DNA of 64,000 bases from Nonlabens sp. Ci31 (GTDB lineage Bacteria; Bacteroidota; Bacteroidia; Flavobacteriales; Flavobacteriaceae). Positions within the stretch are counted from its first letter, which is position 1; each line of letters opens with the position of its first letter. The notes below the pieces were generated by a model, which saw nothing but the letters and a program-made list of their open reading frames with translations, was not told the DNA's origin and did not search any database. The stretch covers positions 248,001 through 312,000 of the forward strand of contig NZ_CP043633.1 of assembly GCF_012974865.1 (NCBI RefSeq), read 5' to 3'. A program made the position numbers and the translations under genes. Below are positions 53,334-60,007 of the stretch, piece by piece.

Positions 53334-55868
53334 ATGAAAAAAGAGATGTTACTTTTGTTGGTTCTCGCTTTTTGTTGTTCCGCTTTCGCGAAAGCACAAA
53401 AACAAAAAACGCTGCCTACACAAACCTTAATAAGTCCTACTCTTAATTATTACCTGCCAGAAGGTGTTTCCTACAACCCGGAGATTCCAACACCTCAAGA
53501 AATCATAGGTTTCGTACCTGGAAAATGGCACGTGAGCCATGACAAGCTGGTACATTACATGCAAGTTCTTGCAGAAAAATCGGATCGTTTTACCATTGAA
53601 AACCGTGGGACAACCTATGAGGACAGACCGCTTTACTTACTTACGGTGACCAGTCCAGAAAACCATAAAAATATTGATCAAATAAGAACAGATCATATTG
53701 CTGCAACAAATAAAGAAACCGTAGATAATACCAAGGCGCCTATAGTCGTGTACCAAGGGTTTTCTATTCATGGAAATGAACCAAGCGGCGCTAACGCATC
53801 ACTGCTTCTCGCCTATCATCTAGCCGCTGCAAAAGGTCCAGAAATAAATGCACTATTAGAAACTACCGTTATACTCCTGGATCCTAGCTTTAACCCTGAT
53901 GGATTACAACGTTTTGCCAGTTGGGTAAATCAACATAAGAGTAAGAATGTAAATCCAGACACCTACGACAGGGAGTATAATGAAACATGGCCTGGTGGAC
54001 GTACCAATCATTATTGGTTTGATATGAACCGCGACTGGTTACCCGTTCAATTACCAGAATCGCAAGCGCGTATTGAAACCTTTCATAAATGGCTGCCTAA
54101 CATTCTGACCGACCATCATGAAATGGGAACCAATTCTACCTTCTTTTTCCAACCAGGGATCCCATCAAGAACGCACCCACTAACTCCTGCGATGAATCAG
54201 AAACTAACCCGTCAAATAGGAAATTACCTTGCTGATGGATTTGATGATATAGGCTCGCTCTATTACACAGAAGAAGACTACGACGATTTCTATTACGGTA
54301 AAGGATCTACTTTTCCAGACATCAATGGTTCTATAGGAATTCTTTTTGAACAAGCCAGCTCTAGGGGTCATGCACAAAATTCTGATAATGGTGTACTTAC
54401 TTTTCCTTTTACGATAAGAAACCAATTCACAGCAGCTTTGAGCACCTTAAAAGCAGCAACCAGTATGCGCGTAGAAATACTGAATTATCAAAATCAGTTT
54501 TATAAAGATGCGAGGGAGGAAGCCGGCAACGATGCCATCATCTTCGGTGATCATACAGACGCTGGCCGTACTGATGCCCTTGCTGAAATATTACTTAGAC
54601 ACAAAATAGACGTTCGCTCCCTTAAAAACGACGTTTCTAAAAATGGCAAAACCTATAAAAAAGGCTATGCGTATATAGTTCCTAAAAATCAAAAAAACTC
54701 TCGTCTGATCAACGCAATGTTTGAAAAAAGAACCACCTTTCAAGACAGCTTATTTTATGATATCAGTGCGTGGACTTTTCCACTTGCTTTTGATATGGAT
54801 TATGATGAAAATGCCAATTTGAATAATGCCATCGCAATAGACTCCAACACTGGTATTACTCAAATAGAAACTTCTGACTATGCGTATGTAATGCCATGGA
54901 ATGAATACTACACACCTAAGGCTTTAAGTACCATACTATCGGAAGGGATCAGAGCTAAAGTAGCTATGAAGCCTTTTTCCTTAAGTGGTAAAGAATATGA
55001 TTACGGTACCATACTCATCCCAGTTCAGAATCAAAAAATGAACACCTCAGAATTGCTTGATTTCCTCAGAGCTATAGCCATTCATTCTAAGGTTAATTTT
55101 TTCGGAGTGCCAACCGGCCTTACCAAAGGAATCGATTTAGGTTCACGCCAATTCAGAGCTATTACCCTGCCCAAAATCGCTTTGTTAGTAGGTGAAGGAA
55201 TCAACCCGTCTGATGCTGGTGAAATCTGGCATTTAATGGATCAGCAATATGATATTCCAGTGACTAAAATTGACCTTCAAGACATTAACCGTAAGGATTT
55301 ATCACGTTACAATACGATTATTGTACCTGCAACTTATGGAAGTCCAGAAAATGAGGTCATTGATCAATTAAAGGAATGGACTCGTGCTGGTGGTACATTA
55401 ATAGGATACCGCAGTGCATTAAGCTGGATGAGCAGTTCCAAATTACTGCCACTTACTTTTAAGAAAACTGAAAATCCTGCAGAAAACATTACTTTTGAAC
55501 AACGCCGCGATCACAGTGGTGCGCAAAGAATAGGTGGAGCAATTTTTGAAACAAAACTAGATCGTTCACATCCTATTGCTTTTGGTTTTAAAGATGATCA
55601 GTTGCCTGTATTTAGAAATACCACCTTATTTGTAGAACCAAACAAAGACAGTTATAGCAACCCTATCAAATACACCGGCAGCCCCTTAATGAGTGGTTAT
55701 ATTTCTAAAATAAATTTAGAAGCCTTAAAAAGCACGGTGCCTTTTCAGCATAACAATTACGGTCGTGGTGATGTGATCGGTTTTACTGATAACACACAAT
55801 TTAGAGCGTTTTGGTATGGAACAAATAAGCTGTTGATGAACGCCATTTTCTTTGCTAAGGAGATGTAG
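53334..55868 (+). CDS. Secreted M14 zinc carboxypeptidase
   Basis: 844-residue exported enzyme. The signal peptide is followed by an M14 catalytic domain: H146 and E149 in SIHGNEPSGAN bind zinc with a later His (DHHEMGTN, about residue 260), and a catalytic Glu candidate lies in GILFEQASSRGH. A long C-terminal part is beta-rich with a flavodoxin-like ALLVGEGINPSDAGEIWHLMD region. The signal peptide ends in AFAKAQ, encoded by palindrome copy 9 at 53382, which places an Ala-x-Ala site right at the likely cleavage point. No T9SS sorting domain is seen. Confidence 0.87.
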   Translation: MKKEMLLLLVLAFCCSAFAKAQKQKTLPTQTLISPTLNYYLPEGVSYNPEIPTPQEIIGFVPGKWHVSHDKLVHYMQVLAEKSDRFTIENRGTTYEDRPLYLLTVTSPENHKNIDQIRTDHIAATNKETVDNTKAPIVVYQGFSIHGNEPSGANASLLLAYHLAAAKGPEINALLETTVILLDPSFNPDGLQRFASWVNQHKSKNVNPDTYDREYNETWPGGRTNHYWFDMNRDWLPVQLPESQARIETFHKWLPNILTDHHEMGTNSTFFFQPGIPSRTHPLTPAMNQKLTRQIGNYLADGFDDIGSLYYTEEDYDDFYYGKGSTFPDINGSIGILFEQASSRGHAQNSDNGVLTFPFTIRNQFTAALSTLKAATSMRVEILNYQNQFYKDAREEAGNDAIIFGDHTDAGRTDALAEILLRHKIDVRSLKNDVSKNGKTYKKGYAYIVPKNQKNSRLINAMFEKRTTFQDSLFYDISAWTFPLAFDMDYDENANLNNAIAIDSNTGITQIETSDYAYVMPWNEYYTPKALSTILSEGIRAKVAMKPFSLSGKEYDYGTILIPVQNQKMNTSELLDFLRAIAIHSKVNFFGVPTGLTKGIDLGSRQFRAITLPKIALLVGEGINPSDAGEIWHLMDQQYDIPVTKIDLQDINRKDLSRYNTIIVPATYGSPENEVIDQLKEWTRAGGTLIGYRSALSWMSSSKLLPLTFKKTENPAENITFEQRRDHSGAQRIGGAIFETKLDRSHPIAFGFKDDQLPVFRNTTLFVEPNKDSYSNPIKYTGSPLMSGYISKINLEALKSTVPFQHNNYGRGDVIGFTDNTQFRAFWYGTNKLLMNAIFFAKEM
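53382..53395. repeat. Palindrome GCTTTCGCGAAAGC, copy 9
   Basis: Exact copy at the signal-peptide cleavage site of the M14 gene, read as S-AFAKA-Q. The left flank is TTCC. Confidence 0.95.
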
Positions 55869-55874
55869 GTATTA

Positions 55875-56021
55875 GAAGTTGGAAGCTGGAAGTTGGAAAT
55901 TGGAAATTGGAGGTTGGAAATTGGAGGTTGAAGGTTGGAAGTTGGAAATTGGAGGTTGGAAGTTGGAAATTGGAGGTTGGAAGTTGGAAATTGGAGGTTG
56001 GAAGCTGGAAGCTGGGAGTTG
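55875..56021. repeat. Heptanucleotide array, 21 in-phase units (GAAGTTG type)
   Basis: Twenty-one consecutive heptamers without a phase break, each of the form G-A-A/G-x-x-TG (GAAGTTG, GAAATTG, GAGGTTG, GAAGCTG). A 21-bp unit GAAGTTG-GAAATTG-GAGGTTG is repeated three times in the middle. It begins six bases after the stop codon of the M14 gene. Confidence 0.95.
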
Positions 56022-56102
56022 GGAACTAATAAAGTGAGACCATTAGCTGGTTAAAAAAGGTATTTCAATTTCATCGTAACAATTAAAATCCTATTAAAAC
56101 AA

Positions 56103-56680
56103 ATGGAAACATTTTTTCAAATTTTGATAGTTCTTATCAATCTATTTTGCTTTGGTTATTTGCTTTATGTCATAAGAGGTTTATTTAAGTATGGTAAAAA
56201 GGTTTTTGAGTATAGGAATAAAGCTGCAGTTATTGTTATTGTAGTTTGAACTATAGCTCAAATACAAAATAGTAACGAAGAAAAAACCCACAACGATTTT
56301 GAAATAATTTTAGATGGCATCCCTTTCAATGCCACTTAAAGGAAAATATTTGTATTAGATGAGAATATTTTTACCAAAATAGAATCTCAAGTTATCATTA
56401 AAAAGAAAGGAAATTCAATTCAATTAAATGGTTGGATATTACTAACTGGCTTTATAAGCAGCACTGAAATCCAACTCGTCAGCTCATACGCTTCTACTCA
56501 TAGCGCTGAAACAGGGCTCTCGATTCATTATCTCAAAAAATGGAAAGTTTACGGAGTCGAAGTGTACACACAATCCAAAATGAAAAGAATTCGGTTAAAA
56601 TAGTCGGTAATCAAAATGCTTATTCACTTAGAGCATTTGCTGGAATCAATAAAGTTTGGTTGAATATTTCATTAAACTAA
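56103..56680 (+). pseudogene. Decayed membrane-protein gene
   Basis: An ATG at 56103 opens a membrane segment (QILIVLINLFCFGYLLYVI) and continues through two in-frame stops, TGA after AVIVIVV and TAA after GIPFNAT, with sensible sequence between and after (NEEKTHNDFEIILDG; FTKIESQVIIKKKGNSIQL; GLSIHYLKKWKVYGVEVY). A frameshift near 56585 is then needed to continue as NSVKIVGNQNAYSLRAFAG to the stop at 56680. Three lesions make this a clear pseudogene. The family is not recognised. Confidence 0.7.
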
Positions 56681-56761
56681 GTATCACAATAGTCAAAACC
56701 TTTACAACACTCACGATTTTTTACTATAGGCTCTCGTTTTCGCCTAAAGTTCCAACTGGCA

Positions 56762-57030
56762 TCGCTTTTTCTAATTCGAGCTCGAGTTCCAATTCAAGCT
56801 CATCTTGTTAATAGGTACTTCGATTGCCTCAGCCCTCGCTTTTTCAAGTTCGAGTTCCAATTCGAGTTCGAGTTCATCTTGTTAATAGGTACTTCGATTG
56901 CCTCAGCCCTCGCTTTTTCAAGTTCAAGTTCCAATTCGAGTTCGAGTTCATCTTGTTAATAGGTACTTCGATTGCCTCAGCCCTCGCTTTTTCAAGTTCA
57001 AGTTCCAATACAAGTTCAACTTCTACCCTA
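56762..57030. repeat. 74-bp tandem repeat
   Basis: Units beginning TCGCTTTTTC lie at 56762, 56836, 56910 and 56984, 74 bp apart every time; the last is partial and runs into the csaA-like gene's 3' end. Within each unit, hexamers of the TTCGAG/TTCAAG type are themselves repeated. 74 is not a multiple of three, so frames that cross the units are not genes. The copies at 56836 and 56910 differ at about one base. Confidence 0.92.
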
Positions 57031-57355
57031 CTCGATCTCCATTCTTAGCACTTGCATCAGGTTGTAGAAGAATGACATCTTTGTCCTCTCCTACTATTCC
57101 TAACACCAAGCAATCGCTCATAAAGTTGGCGATTTGTTTTTTAGGAAAGTTTACTACTGCGACGACTTGTTTTCCTACAAGTTCTTTTTTAGTGTAGCGC
57201 TTGGTTATTTGTGCGCTCGTTCTCTTAATTCCTAAAGGGCCAAAATCAATTTGTAATTGGTAAGATGGGTTTCTAGCTTCTGGGAAATTACCTACAGTTA
57301 TAACCGTACCTACTCGCATATCTATTTTATCAAAGTCGTTCCAAGAAAGATCCAT
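57023..57355 (-). CDS. CsaA-like tRNA-binding-domain protein
   Basis: 110 residues, single OB-fold of the tRNA-binding-domain type seen in CsaA: WNDFDKIDMRVGTVITV, QLQIDFGPLGIKRTSAQI, VVAVVNFPKKQIANFMSDCLVLGI and the end NGDRVG. CsaA binds tRNA-like substrates or acts as a secretion chaperone. The gene shares one base of its ATG with the stop codon of the upstream gene. Its last few codons lie in the tail of the 74-bp repeat. Confidence 0.86.
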   Translation of the reverse strand: MDLSWNDFDKIDMRVGTVITVGNFPEARNPSYQLQIDFGPLGIKRTSAQITKRYTKKELVGKQVVAVVNFPKKQIANFMSDCLVLGIVGEDKDVILLQPDASAKNGDRVG

Positions 57356-57654
57356 TATTTCATCTGGAGTTTTTGAATCATTACAGGAGAGATGTATTGA
57401 TCTGCACCATATGCGTTTACTAACAATCCTTTTTCTCCTGTTTTACATTCTAAAACATATAGAATAGAATTATCTCCAGCACTGCTCATACCCTCAAATC
57501 GGTAGAACTGTACTACCTCAATTTCTCCAGCTTTCCATTGCTTTTTCAAATCTTTAGAATGCACTCCATCTTCTACTAGATCAAAGTTGGTATTATAACC
57601 CTTACTTTGTAAATCTTCTATTGCTGTTGAAAGCGTATCGTATCCTTTTTTCAT
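57355..57654 (-). CDS. Conserved small protein upstream of csaA-like gene
   Basis: 99 residues, soluble, without signal peptide. Begins with a short helix (KGYDTLSTAIEDLQSKGY), then beta-strands (VVQFYRFEGMSSAGDNSILYVLE). Proteins like this are sometimes given the name phosphoribosylpyrophosphate synthetase, but nothing in this sequence (no PRPP loop, 99 residues) supports that. Coupled to the csaA-like gene by the overlapping TAATG. Confidence 0.75.
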   Translation of the reverse strand: MKKGYDTLSTAIEDLQSKGYNTNFDLVEDGVHSKDLKKQWKAGEIEVVQFYRFEGMSSAGDNSILYVLECKTGEKGLLVNAYGADQYISPVMIQKLQMK

Positions 57655-57781
57655 GATGTTTTATTTTAAAGCTAAGAAACTATTTTCAATTCTAGTAAGG
57701 TTTAAAAAAACATTAGGAAATTGTAGTAGTTGGTGAGAATGCTCTTTCTTTTTAGTTAAAAAAGAAGTTGATGATGATCTC

Positions 57782-57795
57782 GCTTTCGCGAAAGC
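57782..57795. repeat. Palindrome GCTTTCGCGAAAGC, copy 10
   Basis: Exact copy 41 bases before the ATG of the thioredoxin-like gene. The left flank is ATCTC. Its TTTCG lies 20 bases upstream of TACTTTTG (57809-57816), the place for a -33 element. Confidence 0.95.
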
Positions 57796-57808
57796 GTAAC
57801 AAAACACC

Positions 57809-57816
57809 TACTTTTG
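57809..57816 (+). promoter_or_regulatory. Predicted -7 element of the thioredoxin-like gene
   Basis: TACTTTTG matches TAnnTTTG and lies 20 bases from the ATG at 57837. The palindrome copy covers the -33 position. Confidence 0.45.
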
Positions 57817-57836
57817 CTACTTATAAAGAAAACATT

Positions 57837-58391
57837 ATGTCTTTAACTCCTTCTACCATGCTACCGCTAGGAACAAAAGCCCCAGATTTCACTTTATTAG
57901 ATACCGTAAGTAGTACTCTGAAGAATCTGAATGAATTGAAAGGTTCTAAAGGAACTGTGGTCATGTTTATATGCAATCACTGTCCGTTTGTACTTCATGT
58001 AAACGAGGAATTGGTGCGCGTAGCTAATGATTACCGTGTTACTGGCTTCCATTTTATCGCTATTTCCAGTAATGATGCCGTAAATTATCCACAAGATGGG
58101 CCCGAATTGATGAGACAAAATGCTGATGATCATGACTATCCTTTTCCTTATTTATACGATGCAACTCAAGAAGTAGCTAAAGCCTATGACGCTGCCTGCA
58201 CACCAGATCTTTATTTATTTGACGTTGGTTTAAAGTTGGTTTATCGAGGACAACTCGATGATTCTAGACCTGGTAACGGAATACCTCTTACGGGAAGATC
58301 ATTGCGAGAGGCTATAGATGCCCTTTTAGGCAACAAACAGGTTCCAGCACCGCAAAAGCCAAGTATGGGTTGTAATATCAAGTGGAAATAA
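57837..58391 (+). CDS. Thioredoxin-family (AhpC/TSA-like) protein
   Basis: 184 residues, thioredoxin fold. The active site is CNHCPF (C-x2-C), followed by AISSNDAVNYPQDGP and a DYPFPYLYDATQEVAKAY stretch and the cis-Pro region ACTPDLYLFD. Cytoplasmic; a peroxiredoxin- or thioredoxin-like reductase of unknown partner. The ATG at 57837 is chosen because 23 upstream codons would translate the palindrome and the promoter element. Confidence 0.88.
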   Translation: MSLTPSTMLPLGTKAPDFTLLDTVSSTLKNLNELKGSKGTVVMFICNHCPFVLHVNEELVRVANDYRVTGFHFIAISSNDAVNYPQDGPELMRQNADDHDYPFPYLYDATQEVAKAYDAACTPDLYLFDVGLKLVYRGQLDDSRPGNGIPLTGRSLREAIDALLGNKQVPAPQKPSMGCNIKWK

Positions 58392-58460
58392 TTGACCGGT
58401 TATCTGCCCGATATTTAGAGGGATAAGCAGTAATTTAGCAACTTATAAAAATTACCGTAT

Positions 58461-59411
58461 ATGTTTTCACTTAAAGTGATTTGGAATCCCTTAGAAGGGA
58501 TTGATTTAGGCTCTTTCACCTTACATTTCTATAGCCTTTCGTACGTTATTGCTTTTGTCATAGGATGGTACATTATAAAACCTATCTTTAAGAGAGATGG
58601 TGTCAGTATGGAAAAACTGGATCCGCTATTCATGTATACGGTGATAGGTCTTTTAATAGGAGCGAGATTAGGACATTACTTGTTTTATGAACCATCTACC
58701 TTTTTTTCAAATCCATTGCGAGTTTTTCTTCCTTTTAAAACAGACCCATTTGAATGGACCGGTTTTGCTGGTATGGCCAGCCATGGTGCTGCCATAGGGG
58801 TAATCGTTGCCATGTTTTTTTACAGCCGCAAACACTTAAAAAAGAACATACTCTGGATATTAGACCGTATTGTTATACCCAGTGCTATAGGTGGGACTTT
58901 TGTGCGATTGGGTAATTTAGTGAACAGTGAAATCAACGGTAAACCTAGTGGTGACTTTTTTGCTGGATTTAAATTTGTACGTGATCTAAGCGATGATAGT
59001 GTTAGAACTGCATTGCAACAAACAGGTATTACAGACCCAGACAAAGCTATTAATGCATTAGTGAACGATCCTCAATATGCCGAATTGCTTGCAAGTATTC
59101 CCTATAAACATCCTGCACAACTATATGAAGCCATTTGTTATATAGGCGTTTTTATTATTCTGTATTTTGTTTATTGGAAAACAGATAAGCGCCATAAACC
59201 AGGTTACCTAGTAGGACTATTTTTTGTGCTTCTTTTTACGGTAAGACTATTGATCGAGAATATCAAAGAAGCTCAAACAGCAACTGATGGTTTTGAATTT
59301 ATAGGTATTCACTTTAACACGGGACAACTATTAAGTGTTCCATTTATTCTATTAGGATTGTTCTTGATGTTTCGTCCCGATGGAATGTTTGAAAAGAAGA
59401 CACATGCGTAA
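58461..59411 (+). CDS. lgt: Prolipoprotein diacylglyceryl transferase
   Basis: Inner-membrane enzyme that attaches diacylglycerol to the lipobox Cys of prolipoproteins, so it serves the many lipoproteins in this window. 316 residues with seven or so membrane helices. Signature: GASHGAAIG-type loop (MASHGAAIGVIV), R-LGNLVNSEINGKPS, and HPAQLYEAICY. The stop overlaps the start of the DUF192 gene. Confidence 0.94.
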   Translation: MFSLKVIWNPLEGIDLGSFTLHFYSLSYVIAFVIGWYIIKPIFKRDGVSMEKLDPLFMYTVIGLLIGARLGHYLFYEPSTFFSNPLRVFLPFKTDPFEWTGFAGMASHGAAIGVIVAMFFYSRKHLKKNILWILDRIVIPSAIGGTFVRLGNLVNSEINGKPSGDFFAGFKFVRDLSDDSVRTALQQTGITDPDKAINALVNDPQYAELLASIPYKHPAQLYEAICYIGVFIILYFVYWKTDKRHKPGYLVGLFFVLLFTVRLLIENIKEAQTATDGFEFIGIHFNTGQLLSVPFILLGLFLMFRPDGMFEKKTHA

Positions 59412-59889
59412 GTTGTTGTTAAGTTCGATAGCACTAACCTGCTTGTTATCCAGTTGTAAACCTGATCAAGAGGCAGAAATGCGTTCTAAAGATTGGAGTT
59501 TTAAAAATGAAGCTACTGCCTATTTAATCAGTAAGAGAAAGGATACGTTAAAACAACTACACCTTGAAGTTGCTGATACAGACTATAGCATACAACTGGG
59601 CATGATGTATCGAGACGCGCTTACTGAAGGTCAAGGAATGCTTTTTATATTTGAAGAAGACACCCCTAAATTCTTTTATATGAAAAATACAGAGGTGCCT
59701 CTAGACATTATCTATATCAACGCAAACAAGCGTGTGGACAGCTATTCCCTTAATGCGCAGCCCAAGGATGAAACCTTACTTAAAAGCAAAGGCGCAGCTC
59801 AATATGTACTAGAAGTAAATGCTGGGATGGTGGAGAAATGGGGGCTTCAAGAAGGTGATCTAGTAGACTGGAAAGTTTTAGAAAAATAA
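59404..59889 (+). CDS. DUF192 lipoprotein
   Basis: 161 residues. Lipobox Cys18 (CLLSSC), then the DUF192 domain: EVADTDYSIQLGMMYRDALTEGQGMLFIF, FYMKNTEVPLDIIYI, and AAQYVLEVNAGMVEKWGL. The ATG at 59404 is within lgt's end, so translationally coupled. The role of DUF192 proteins is unknown. Confidence 0.86.
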   Translation: MRKLLLSSIALTCLLSSCKPDQEAEMRSKDWSFKNEATAYLISKRKDTLKQLHLEVADTDYSIQLGMMYRDALTEGQGMLFIFEEDTPKFFYMKNTEVPLDIIYINANKRVDSYSLNAQPKDETLLKSKGAAQYVLEVNAGMVEKWGLQEGDLVDWKVLEK

Positions 59890-59950
59890 ACCTGATACTG
59901 GTTTGGACTTACTTCACCTCGCTTTTATCACATACCATAGGATACCATAA

Positions 59951-59981
59951 AAAATGCCTCTCTTATCGAGAGGCATTTTTG
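59951..59981. terminator. Bidirectional Rho-independent terminator
   Basis: AAAATGCCTCTC and GAGAGGCATTTTT around a 5-base loop, with A and T tracts on both sides. It serves the lgt unit and the converging T9SS gene. Confidence 0.9.
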
Positions 59982-60007
59982 ATGATATTGATATTTTATT
60001 AAACTAT

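Noticed and set aside
56762..57030. Regularly spaced repeats that might be a CRISPR array
   Set aside because: Units are contiguous and nearly identical over all 74 bases with no unique spacers and no cas genes nearby; this is a simple tandem repeat.
56824..57197. Open frames of 74 and 99 codons on the plus strand
   Set aside because: They arise from the 74-bp repeat; the unit length is not a multiple of three, the peptide is low complexity, and the second overlaps the csaA-like gene in antisense.
57355..57654. Annotation as phosphoribosylpyrophosphate synthetase
   Set aside because: The protein is 99 residues and lacks the PRPP-binding loop; the name cannot be supported from sequence.
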